DNA from: Candidatus Acidiferrales bacterium
Lineage (GTDB): Bacteria; Acidobacteriota; Terriglobia; Acidiferrales; UBA7541
NCBI GenBank assembly: GCA_030037335.1
Contig: JASHRN010000088.1
Location: forward strand, 1 to 48,238
DNA: 48,238 bases
Direction: 5' to 3'
In this document: positions 26,787 through 34,185 of the stretch, piece by piece
Numbering within the stretch: the stretch's first letter is position 1
Layout of the letters: every line of letters starts with the position of its first letter
Position numbers and translations under genes: made by a program
Notes under the pieces: generated by a model
Database searches by the model: none
The model's input: only the letters and a program-made list of their open reading frames with translations
Told to the model about the DNA's origin: nothing

Positions 26787-27890
26787 ATGGCGGGCAATCC
26801 AGCGGAAAAGAAATTGACGGAACAGACGGTGTACGAGGCGCTGCGCACGGTGGAGGAGCCGGAGCATCATCGCAGCATATTGTCGCTGAACATGGTGCGC
26901 AGCTTGGTGGTGCGCGAAGGCGCGATTTCGCTGGTGGTGTCGCTGCTAAGGCCAGAGGAAGGATACCGCGTTGAGCTGGAGCGAAACATTCGCGCGACAA
27001 TTGGGCGATTGCAGGGCGTGCAAGGTTTTGATTTGAAGTTTGAAGCGACCACTCCCGGCGGGCGGCGATTGCAGGACAAGCAGCCCATCACGGGCGTGAA
27101 GCATTTGATCGCGGTCGCGAGCGGCAAGGGCGGCGTAGGCAAAACGACCGTCGCGGTGAATCTGGCGATTGCGCTGCGGAAATTGGGCGCGAAGGTCGGT
27201 TTGCTTGACGCGGATGTGTACGGGCCAAACGTCCCGCTGATGCTGGGAACGAACGAGCAGCCGCGTGCACTCGCGGAAAATGTAATCGTGCCGGTGGAAG
27301 CGTACGGGCTGAAAATTATTTCGATGGGGCTGCTGAATCCGGGCGACCGTCCGCTGATTTGGCGCGGGCCGATGCTGCACGGAGTGATGCAGCAATTCTT
27401 GCGCAGCGTGCAATGGGGCGAGCTGGATTATTTGATTATTGATTTGCCGCCGGGGACGGGCGACGTGCAGCTTTCGCTGGTGCAGTCGGTGGCGGTGACG
27501 GGCGCGATGATCGTCACTACGCCGTCGATTGTGGCGCTGGCGGACGTGCGCAAGGCGATTGAGATGTTCCGGCAAGTGAACGTGGAAATTCTCGGCATCG
27601 TCGAGAACATGAGCTATTTTTCGTGTCCGCACTGCGAGCAACGCATTGACGTGTTTGGCCACGGTGAAGGCGCGAGCATGGCGCGGACTTTTGGCGTGCC
27701 GCTGCTCGGGGAAATTGAAATTGATTCGCAGATTCGCATCGGCGGAGACACGGGCAAGCCGGTGGCGTCGTTGGGCGAAGACGCGCCCGGTGCGAAGAGC
27801 ATTTTCGCGATGGCGCGCGCCGTGGAAGCGAGGCTGACGGACACGAGCCGCGCCACAGCGGCCGCTGCGCCTAACGTGCAGATCCTCTGA
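26787..27890 (+). CDS. mrp: Mrp/ApbC-family iron-sulfur cluster carrier ATPase
   Basis: The 367-residue cytoplasmic P-loop protein has an N-terminal DUF59/MIP18 domain (about 1-95). The ParA/MinD-like ATPase follows, with the deviant Walker A VASGKGGVGKTTVAVNLA. LLDADVYGPNVPLMLG, IDLPPGTGDVQLSLVQS and a CxxC pair in SYFSCPHCEQ complete the family signature; the CxxC bridges a cluster at the dimer interface. It would load Fe-S clusters onto apo-proteins. It is followed after 2 bp by a cytochrome c gene, so both are probably cotranscribed. AAGGCGGA upstream supports the ATG. Confidence 0.95.
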   Translation: MAGNPAEKKLTEQTVYEALRTVEEPEHHRSILSLNMVRSLVVREGAISLVVSLLRPEEGYRVELERNIRATIGRLQGVQGFDLKFEATTPGGRRLQDKQPITGVKHLIAVASGKGGVGKTTVAVNLAIALRKLGAKVGLLDADVYGPNVPLMLGTNEQPRALAENVIVPVEAYGLKIISMGLLNPGDRPLIWRGPMLHGVMQQFLRSVQWGELDYLIIDLPPGTGDVQLSLVQSVAVTGAMIVTTPSIVALADVRKAIEMFRQVNVEILGIVENMSYFSCPHCEQRIDVFGHGEGASMARTFGVPLLGEIEIDSQIRIGGDTGKPVASLGEDAPGAKSIFAMARAVEARLTDTSRATAAAAPNVQIL

Positions 27891-27892
27891 GA

Positions 27893-28273
27893 ATGCGTTC
27901 GCGAACGTCGGCCACGTTGTGCGCGGCATTTTTGATGATGGCGGCGCTGGTGGCTTTTCTTGTGGCAGGTTGCGGGCCGAATCGGGCAGGCGAGTCCGAC
28001 GCGCAGCTTGGATTGAACGCGGAGCAATCGGTCGGCCGCGCGGTTTTCAACGAGCGATGCGCTTCCTGCCACTACCCCTATTCCTCAAGCAGCCTGCACG
28101 GACCGGGGTTGGACAAGCTATACCGGAAGAAATACTTGCCGAGCGGCCTGCCGGCAAACGACCGCTTCGTCACGCAGACGATTCTCAGCGGGCGCGGGAT
28201 GATGCCGGCGGAAGGTGCGACGCTCTCTGATGAGCAGCTCCGCGAGCTGATTGCGTATTTGCATACGCTGTGA
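27893..28273 (+). CDS. Lipoprotein c-type cytochrome, single heme
   Basis: The 126-residue protein has a lipoprotein signal (hydrophobic stretch ending in FLVAGC, with the cysteine as lipidation site), so it is membrane-anchored in the periplasm. The mature part contains one heme site, CASCH, and a likely methionine ligand in SGRGMMPAEG, followed by the helix LSDEQLRELIAYLHTL typical of class I cytochrome c. It starts 2 bp after mrp. It probably carries electrons to a terminal oxidase or another acceptor; no oxidase gene is nearby. Confidence 0.88.
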   Translation: MRSRTSATLCAAFLMMAALVAFLVAGCGPNRAGESDAQLGLNAEQSVGRAVFNERCASCHYPYSSSSLHGPGLDKLYRKKYLPSGLPANDRFVTQTILSGRGMMPAEGATLSDEQLRELIAYLHTL

Positions 28274-28366
28274 GCCAGCGCCTTTGGCCGCCTTGTCAGC
28301 CTCGGATGCGTGTGTTAATTTCGCAGGTCAGTTGAAAACGCTTCCAAGTCACACTCGGAGCACAAT

Positions 28367-28906
28367 TTGATACGCACGTACCGCGGGCGCGAGCCGCAGG
28401 TGGCCGCGTCGGCCTATATTGACGAAGCGGCGACAGTGATTGGCGATGTACAGATCGGCGAGGAGTCGAGCGTCTGGCCCGGCGTAGTCATTCGCGGCGA
28501 CGTGCACTACGTTCGCATCGGCGCCCGAACGAATATTCAAGACGGTTCGGTGCTGCACGTGATGCGCGACGAGCATCCGCTGGTGTTGGGCGACAATGTG
28601 ACGATTGGGCATGGCGTCGTGTTGCACGGCTGCACGATTGAGTCGCGGTGCCTGATCGGGATGGGCTCGATTATTCTGAATGGTGCGCGGATCGGCACAG
28701 GCTCGATTGTCGCGGCGGGGACGCTGGTGACCGAAGGCACGATTGTGCCGCCCGGGAGCTTGTTCATGGGGCATCCGGGGAAGTTGAAGCGCGCGTTGAC
28801 GGACGCGGAGCAGAAGGGAATTGACGGATACGCGGAGCGGTACGTGGAATATGCGAAAACGTATCGCGAAGAGGTGAAGGAGCAGGGAGGCAAAGAGTCG
28901 CGGTAG
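28367..28906 (+). CDS. Gamma-class carbonic anhydrase / hexapeptide-repeat protein
   Basis: The 179-residue protein forms a left-handed beta-helix of hexapeptide repeats (ATVIGDVQIGEESSVWPGVV, IRGDVHYVRIGARTNIQDG). Histidines in DGSVLHVM, GHGVVLHGC and the DVHY strand are placed like the zinc ligands of gamma carbonic anhydrases (YrdA/CaiE group). The C-terminal helix (IDGYAERYVEYAKTYREEV) is typical. The start is a TTG at 28367 preceded by GGAG six bases upstream; no better start is in frame. Many relatives lack measurable anhydrase activity, so the enzymatic role is tentative. Confidence 0.88.
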   Translation: MIRTYRGREPQVAASAYIDEAATVIGDVQIGEESSVWPGVVIRGDVHYVRIGARTNIQDGSVLHVMRDEHPLVLGDNVTIGHGVVLHGCTIESRCLIGMGSIILNGARIGTGSIVAAGTLVTEGTIVPPGSLFMGHPGKLKRALTDAEQKGIDGYAERYVEYAKTYREEVKEQGGKESR

Positions 28907-28916
28907 TTTTTTTTTC

Positions 28917-29047
28917 TGTCATTCCGAGCCCGTCCCGATGTATTGAATCGGGACGGTGCGAGGAATCTGCTGTCCGTATTTGTAAAAAAGCAAAAGCAGA
29001 TTCCTCACGCCGTTCGCCGAAGACGGGCGACCGGGTTCGGAATGACA
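28917..29047. repeat. Compound palindromic element, copy 2 (nested inverted repeats)
   Basis: The outer arms TGTCATTCCGA (28917-28927) and TCGGAATGACA (29037-29047) are perfect reverse complements (11 bp). Inner arms GAGGAATCTGCT (28960-28971) and AGCAGATTCCTC (28995-29006) match over 12 bp. Inside the left half lies a further hairpin, CCGTCCCGAT (28930-28939) with ATCGGGACGG (28947-28956). The left half has the same order of boxes as the element at 15048-15093, so both belong to one repeat family; here two units face each other. Confidence 0.85.
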
Positions 29048-29101
29048 ATGAGAGCGCGGAGCGGTTGGGAGATGAGCGTCAACGTGCTCTGCGAGTCGCG
29101 C

Positions 29102-29121
29102 GGGCAGGGCAAGCCCTGCCC
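29102..29121. repeat. Perfect hairpin repeat
   Basis: GGGCAGGGC (29102-29110) and GCCCTGCCC (29113-29121) are perfect reverse complements with a 2-nt spacer. The sequence is followed by CCTACGAAGG without a T-run, so it is not a standard intrinsic terminator. It could be a mobile repeat of its own type. Confidence 0.7.
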
Positions 29122-29151
29122 CTACGAAGGCCACGGCAAGGCGGCGTCGAG

Positions 29152-29178
29152 TTCCGGTTGCATGGCGTGCAACCGGAA
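29152..29178. repeat. Perfect 11-bp stem hairpin upstream of hisS
   Basis: TTCCGGTTGCA (29152-29162) and TGCAACCGGAA (29168-29178) form an 11-bp perfect stem with a 5-nt loop (TGGCG). It lies 53 bases before the hisS start codon and would be in the leader transcript if transcription begins upstream. Confidence 0.7.
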
Positions 29179-29231
29179 TCCGCGAAGCGGACCGCCGCAC
29201 TCCAAAGAAGCTGAGGCGAGTTGAAAGGCAG

Positions 29232-30851
29232 ATGAGCGAGGGAGCAAAACGCGAAAAGGACGAGCGGCCGGCGAAAGAGGTCCGCCAAGGCGGGCAGGAG
29301 CGGAGGCAGTTTCGCGCGATCAAAGGCACGCGGGACATTCTGCCTCCTGATACGGCGCTGTGGAACTGGTTTGAAGCGACGGCGCGGGAAGTGATAGAGG
29401 CGTACAACTTCGCGGAGATACGCACGCCGATTTTCGAGGAGACGGAGTTGTTTGCGCGGGCGGTTGGCGTGGAGACCGATGTTGTGAACAAGGAGATGTA
29501 TTCGTTTGAGGTATACGAGTCGGATGAACTTGTCGAACGTCGCTACATGGTTGCGAATTGGCCGTGGAATTTCGACCAATATGATTTCTTTAGACAGCAG
29601 ATTGCTCCCCGTTTTGTGGAGACCTTGAAAATTGCTGTGGATAAAGGCCAAATTGTCCGCGACGCTGCTAATCTCAGGATTTACGAAGAGATAAAAACAG
29701 CGATGGCGGATCTAATGGACACCGGCGTCCAGTATGGCAAGAACGCATTCGATCGTTTTCAATCGGCAGCACGCGCCCTTCTGATTGGTGAATCCATAAC
29801 GCTTCGGCCGGAGGCGACGGCGAGCGTGTGCCGGGCGTACATCGAGCATGGGATGCAGACGCGTCCGGGGGATCAGAAACTTTACTACGTGGGGCCGATG
29901 TTCCGGCGGGAGAGGCCGCAGAAGGGGCGTTACCGGCAGTTCTATCAGATTGGCGCGGAGGTGCTGGGCACGTCGGACGCACCGGCGATTGACGCGGAGC
30001 TGATCGAGATGCTGACCGTGTTGATCGGGCGCTGCAAGATTGAAAAATGGACGCTGCTGATTAATTCGATTGGGTGCCCCGATACGCCAGAACGAAAGGG
30101 CTGCCGCCCGAAATACGTCGAGCTGCTGCGCGCGGAGTTGCGCAAGCCGGAGATTTTTTCGAAGCTTGGGCCGGACAGCCAGAGGCGCGTGGAGACGAAT
30201 CCGCTGCGCGTGATGGATTCGAAGCTGCCAGAGGAGCAGCCGGTCATCGAGAAGCTGCCGAAGATTTCGGAGCATTTGTGCGCGGAGTGCCGCGAGCATT
30301 ATGAAAAACTGAAAAGCGAACTCGCGCTGCGAAAAGTCCCGTTCACGGAATCGCCGCGGCTGGTGCGCGGGCTCGACTATTACATGCGGACGACGTTTGA
30401 GATTACCAGTCCCGTGCTGGGCGCGCAGAATGCGTTGTGCGGTGGCGGGCGTTACGACGGGCTGGTGGAGATGCTCGGCGGGCCGAAGGGGATCAAGGGG
30501 ATTGGGTTTGCGCTGGGCGAAGACCGTTTTGTTGATGCGATTGTCGAGGCGAAGAAAATCGACGCGACGCGCGCGGTGGATGTTTTCGTCGCGTGGATGG
30601 GCGAGAAGGCGTATCCCGAGGCGGTGCGGCTGGCGCGCGTGCTGCGCGATGCGGGGCGCGCGGTGGAGTTGCCGGCAAGGGAAATGAAATTCGGCAAAGC
30701 GTTCGAGCGCGCGGATAAAATTGGCGCGCGCTACGTTTTGATTTTGGGTGACGATGAAATTGCATCGAAGCGGCTGACGATCAAGACGCTTGCCAGTGGC
30801 GAGCAGAAGCAAATGGGAGAGTCAGAGCTTCTGGATTATGTACGGCACTGA
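29232..30851 (+). CDS. hisS: Histidyl-tRNA synthetase with an in-frame insertion in the catalytic core
   Basis: The 539-residue enzyme charges tRNA-His. Class II motifs are intact: IKGTRDILPPD, the motif-1 region, motif 2 (TLRPEATASVCRAYIEHG, PMFRRERPQKGRYRQFYQIG), the histidine-specific LVRGLDYYMRTTFE and motif 3 (KGIGFALGEDRF), then the anticodon-binding domain. It is about 115 residues longer than typical HisRS. About 28 are a charged N-terminal extension. About 92 (residues 94-185) lie between MYSFE and GESITLRPE, where other HisRS have only a 3-5 residue loop. That segment has much lower GC than its flanks. It heads a long plus-strand gene run. Whether the enzyme tolerates the insert is unknown. 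Confidence 0.93.
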   Translation: MSEGAKREKDERPAKEVRQGGQERRQFRAIKGTRDILPPDTALWNWFEATAREVIEAYNFAEIRTPIFEETELFARAVGVETDVVNKEMYSFEVYESDELVERRYMVANWPWNFDQYDFFRQQIAPRFVETLKIAVDKGQIVRDAANLRIYEEIKTAMADLMDTGVQYGKNAFDRFQSAARALLIGESITLRPEATASVCRAYIEHGMQTRPGDQKLYYVGPMFRRERPQKGRYRQFYQIGAEVLGTSDAPAIDAELIEMLTVLIGRCKIEKWTLLINSIGCPDTPERKGCRPKYVELLRAELRKPEIFSKLGPDSQRRVETNPLRVMDSKLPEEQPVIEKLPKISEHLCAECREHYEKLKSELALRKVPFTESPRLVRGLDYYMRTTFEITSPVLGAQNALCGGGRYDGLVEMLGGPKGIKGIGFALGEDRFVDAIVEAKKIDATRAVDVFVAWMGEKAYPEAVRLARVLRDAGRAVELPAREMKFGKAFERADKIGARYVLILGDDEIASKRLTIKTLASGEQKQMGESELLDYVRH

Positions 30852-30989
30852 CTACTTCGCGCGGGTAAAGCGCGCGATAGGAAGAATTCATTCTGAAGTG
30901 CAGAGGGTTAGGTCACAAGACAGGGTCATGGCTCGGGGAGATGGGGCCGGCTTCCGGGGCTAACGGGCTGGATCACTTAGGGGGAACTG

Positions 30990-31406
30990 ATGCGGCGAGC
31001 TTGTTTGATTGCACTCCTGTTTGCGACCATGTCGGCCTTCGCGCAGAACAATCCTCCTGTGCAAATCGTCAAAGTGAGAGTTGACGCGACCGAACTGGAC
31101 CGGGATATGCTTATGAAAAGCCTGAACGAACACGGCAAGGGGCAGCATCTCGAATTTGTTCTGGCTGGCGCGGGCTATGGCTATCGGATTGAATTCGAGA
31201 CGGGACAGAAGCCAGTTGGGACCGTTTATGGAGACATTAACGCTTCTGGAGACTCCACCGCTGTCTATGACTCCCAGGGTAAGGAAATGTTCGAGTTTAA
31301 GCGAGAGGGGCGGTGGACTGACGCGGGCGCGACCAATGCTGCCGCGAAGGAAATCATCAAGCGTTTACAGCGTCTTTGGAAGCTCGAGTCGAAGGATAAG
31401 CACTAG
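30990..31406 (+). CDS. Small exported hypothetical protein
   Basis: The 138-residue protein has a clear signal peptide (MRRACLIALLFATMSAFA, cleavage before QNNPP). The mature domain is beta-rich in the middle (GYRIEFETGQKPVGTVYGD) and ends in a basic helix (AAKEIIKRLQRLWKLESKD). AGGGGGA upstream supports the ATG. I do not recognise the family. It lies between hisS and the DinB gene on the same strand. Confidence 0.7.
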   Translation: MRRACLIALLFATMSAFAQNNPPVQIVKVRVDATELDRDMLMKSLNEHGKGQHLEFVLAGAGYGYRIEFETGQKPVGTVYGDINASGDSTAVYDSQGKEMFEFKREGRWTDAGATNAAAKEIIKRLQRLWKLESKDKH

Positions 31407-31435
31407 CGACGGGCAGTCGCCGACGGGAGGGAAGC

Positions 31436-31984
31436 GTGAAGGCTGAGAGGAAGTTGGAAGAAGCCGATTTTGCAATTGGGCGTCCGAATACTCACGAGGC
31501 GGCGCCGTACTATTTCACGTACATCAACCAGGTGACGGATGACGATGTTGTGAGTCTGCTCGAGAAACAATCGCAAGAAGCGCCGGCATTTTTCGCAACG
31601 ATTTCCGCGGAGAAGTCGCTCTACCGCTACGCTCCGGATAAGTGGAGCATTCGCGAGACCGTGGGGCACCTGAACGACGCGGAAAGGGTGTTTGCGCATC
31701 GCGCGCTGTGGTTCGCGCGCGGGCATGAGAGCGCTCTGCCGAGCTTCGAGCAGAACATCGCCGCATCCAACGCCAAGGCAGATCAGATCGAATGGGCCGA
31801 GCATATTGAGGAGTTCCGCCACGTGCACCTTTCTTCCGTCTCGTTATTTCGCAATATGCCGGCAGATGCGTGGATGCGGCGCGGGACGGCCAGCGGCAAC
31901 TCCTTCACTGTGCGCTCGCTCGCGTTTATCATCGCCGGGCATGTGACGCACCACGTGAAGATTTTGCGCGAACGATATTTGTAA
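31436..31984 (+). CDS. DinB/YfiT-like metal-binding protein
   Basis: The 182-residue protein is a four-helix-bundle DinB-like domain. Its metal triad fits the histidine in ETVGHLNDAERVFAHRALWF and the pair in FIIAGHVTHHVKIL. PDKWSIRETVGHL is the family's usual second-helix signature. The GTG start at 31436 is preceded by GGGAGG five bases upstream. Relatives include thiol-S-transferases using bacillithiol or mycothiol; substrate here is unknown. An ABM-domain gene follows after 16 bp. Confidence 0.88.
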   Translation: MKAERKLEEADFAIGRPNTHEAAPYYFTYINQVTDDDVVSLLEKQSQEAPAFFATISAEKSLYRYAPDKWSIRETVGHLNDAERVFAHRALWFARGHESALPSFEQNIAASNAKADQIEWAEHIEEFRHVHLSSVSLFRNMPADAWMRRGTASGNSFTVRSLAFIIAGHVTHHVKILRERYL

Positions 31985-32000
31985 GCGCGGAGGCATCTCG

Positions 32001-32321
32001 ATGATTGTGCGAGTCTGGCGCGGGCGCGTTGCATCACAGAATGAGCGCGCTTACATCGAGCATCTCACGCGACGCGTTTTCCCCGCGTTTCGCACGATTG
32101 ACGGTTTTCTTGGAGGTTCTCTTCTCAAGGAGCAGCATGCGGACAGCGTGGAATTCATGGTGATGACGCGCTGGGCGTCGATGGACGCGATTCGCAAATT
32201 TGCAGGAGCGGATGTGACGAAGGCAGTGGTCGAGCCCGCTGCCGAGGCGATTCTTCTGAACTTTGACCGCGTGGTGAAGCATTATGAGCTGGCAACGGAA
32301 ATCTCGCGCGCGGGCAACTGA
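32001..32321 (+). CDS. ABM-domain (antibiotic biosynthesis monooxygenase-like) protein
   Basis: The 106-residue protein is a dimeric alpha+beta barrel type: MIVRVWRGRV opens the first strand, FPAFRTIDGFLGGSLL follows and EFMVMTRWASMDAIRKFAG matches the family's central strand and helix. Such proteins act as small monooxygenases or heme-degrading enzymes, but many have no known activity. CGGAGG seven bases upstream supports the ATG. It is in the same run as dinB and aspS. Confidence 0.8.
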   Translation: MIVRVWRGRVASQNERAYIEHLTRRVFPAFRTIDGFLGGSLLKEQHADSVEFMVMTRWASMDAIRKFAGADVTKAVVEPAAEAILLNFDRVVKHYELATEISRAGN

Positions 32322-32363
32322 GCGGTGGAGGCTTCAGACATTTTGTTCAACGGGAGATGAAAA

Positions 32364-34166
32364 TTGTTTGATTTGCTGGGAGAACTGAAACGCACGGGAT
32401 ACTGCGGAGATTTGCGCGTGGCGGACGCGGGACGCAACGTGATTCTGATGGGCTGGGTGCACCGGCGCCGCGATTTGGGGAATTTGATTTTCCTCGATCT
32501 GCGCGACCGCGCTGGCATTTGCCAGGTGGTGTGCAATCGCGACAAATATCCCGAAGCGCACGCGAAGGCGGACGAAGTGCGTCCGGAGTATGTCGTCGCG
32601 GTCGAGGGCCGCGTGAATCGCCGCGAAAAGCCGAATCCGGAGATTGCTACGGGCGACGTGGAAGTGCTGGCCACGCGCGTCTACATTTTGAACAACGCGA
32701 AGACGCCGCCGTTTCAAATTGAGGACGAGACCACGGCGAGCGAAGAGACGAGGCTGCGTTACCGCTATTTGGATTTGCGGCGCCGCAAACCGCACAAAAA
32801 TATCGCGCTGCGGCATCGCGTGGTGTTTGAAATTCGCAAGGTGCTCGACGAGTTGGGGTTCTACGAAATCGAGACGCCGATGCTGACGCGTTCGACTCCC
32901 GAAGGCGCGCGCGATTATCTGGTGCCGAGCCGCGTGCACAATGGGCAATTCTACGCCCTGCCGCAGTCGCCGCAGATCTTCAAGCAGATTCTGATGATCA
33001 GCGGAATGGACCGCTATTTTCAGATTGTGCGCTGCTTCCGCGACGAAGATCTGCGCGCAGACCGCCAGCCGGAGTTCACGCAACTGGATTTGGAGATGGC
33101 CTTTCCTCGGCAGCAAGACATTTTCGAAGTCATCGAGCGCGTGATGGAGCGCACGATGAGCGTCATTGGCGTAACGGTGCGGCGGTCATTCCGCCACATG
33201 CAATACAAAGACGCGCTGCGGCGCTACGGCTCGGACAAGCCGGATTTGCGCTTCGGCATGGAGTTGCAGGATGTGACGAAGTTCTTCGAGCCCGCGCGAG
33301 CGACGTTTGGTATTGAAGGCAACGTGTTCGCGCTCGTGGCGCAGGGCGCGGCGGCGTGGTCGCGAAAGCAGCTCGACGATTTGGGCGAACTCGCGAAGGG
33401 GTTGGGCGCAAAGGCAATTTACACCGTGAAAGTCGCGCCGGAAGGCGTTTCGTCTTCGCTCGAGAAAACGCTCGGCAAAGATGCGCTTACGCAGATGGCG
33501 AAAGCAGCCGGCGCAAAGCGCAATGATTTGATTGTCGCGGTTGCGGCAAAGGAGCAAGTTCCCGGGAGCGACGCGGCGGCAGTGGTTGCTGGGCAGTTGC
33601 GCCTGCGATTGGCGGAGCAGCTGGGTATCGCAAGCAAAGATCGGTGGGAGTTTGCGTGGATCACCGGCTTTCCGCTTTTTGAATGGAGCGAAACGGACAA
33701 GCGATGGGTGAGCGCGCAGCACCCGTTCACGGGAATTATTGAGGAGGATTTGGACAAGCTCGAAGACGAATCGAAGCGCGGCGAAATTCGCTCGAAGGGC
33801 TACGATTTGGTGCTGAACGGCGTCGAGCTTGGTTCCGGCAGCATTCGAATTCACAGGCAAGATGTGCAAGCGCGCTTGTTCAAGGCGCTGGGGCTTTCGG
33901 ATGAAACGGCGCAGCGGCGATTCGGATTTTTCCTCGATGCGCTGACTTACGGCACGCCTCCGCACGGAGGAATCGCGCTCGGAATCGACCGGATTGCTGC
34001 GCTGCTCGCGGGCGAAAAATCTTTGCGCGAAGTGATTGCGTTCCCGAAGACCACTGCGGCGCAGGACTTGATGGCCGAGTCGCCGAGCGAAGTGGAAGAA
34101 GATCAGCTGGAACAATTGGGAATTGCGCTGAAGCCGAAAGAGAAGCCCACGGCAAGTGGAGCATAG
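32364..34166 (+). CDS. aspS: Aspartyl-tRNA synthetase
   Basis: The 600-residue bacterial-type class II enzyme has an OB-fold anticodon domain (about 1-110, GWVHRRRDLGNLIFLDLRDR), motif 2 (QIVRCFRDEDLRADRQPEF), an inserted GAD domain (about 300-420) and motif 3 (GGIALGIDRIAALLAG). Length fits bacterial AspRS (about 590). The start is TTG at 32364; the only nearby ATG (32357) runs into a stop, and GGGAGATG gives a ribosome-binding site. It may be discriminating or also charge tRNA-Asn; no gatCAB genes are in view to decide this. Confidence 0.95.
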   Translation: MFDLLGELKRTGYCGDLRVADAGRNVILMGWVHRRRDLGNLIFLDLRDRAGICQVVCNRDKYPEAHAKADEVRPEYVVAVEGRVNRREKPNPEIATGDVEVLATRVYILNNAKTPPFQIEDETTASEETRLRYRYLDLRRRKPHKNIALRHRVVFEIRKVLDELGFYEIETPMLTRSTPEGARDYLVPSRVHNGQFYALPQSPQIFKQILMISGMDRYFQIVRCFRDEDLRADRQPEFTQLDLEMAFPRQQDIFEVIERVMERTMSVIGVTVRRSFRHMQYKDALRRYGSDKPDLRFGMELQDVTKFFEPARATFGIEGNVFALVAQGAAAWSRKQLDDLGELAKGLGAKAIYTVKVAPEGVSSSLEKTLGKDALTQMAKAAGAKRNDLIVAVAAKEQVPGSDAAAVVAGQLRLRLAEQLGIASKDRWEFAWITGFPLFEWSETDKRWVSAQHPFTGIIEEDLDKLEDESKRGEIRSKGYDLVLNGVELGSGSIRIHRQDVQARLFKALGLSDETAQRRFGFFLDALTYGTPPHGGIALGIDRIAALLAGEKSLREVIAFPKTTAAQDLMAESPSEVEEDQLEQLGIALKPKEKPTASGA

Positions 34167-34185
34167 ACAAAGTGGGCCGGGATTA

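Larger units (their letters stand above)
28907..29231. other. Intergenic region packed with inverted repeats
   Basis: The 325 bp between the carbonic anhydrase and hisS genes hold three separate strong inverted repeats (28917-29047, 29102-29121, 29152-29178). Reading frames over it on both strands are by-products of the repeats. The last 50 bp carry a weak AAAGG ribosome-binding site for hisS. A terminator role for one hairpin is possible, but none has a following T-run. Confidence 0.75.

Noticed and set aside
28919-29491. Open frames on both strands across the carbonic anhydrase-hisS gap
   Set aside because: They arise from nested palindromic repeats and run into hisS; no protein-like composition.
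29511-29786. Intein interpretation of the HisRS insertion
   Set aside because: The segment is too short for a splicing intein with endonuclease, begins with Val rather than Cys or Ser, and lacks a terminal His-Asn.
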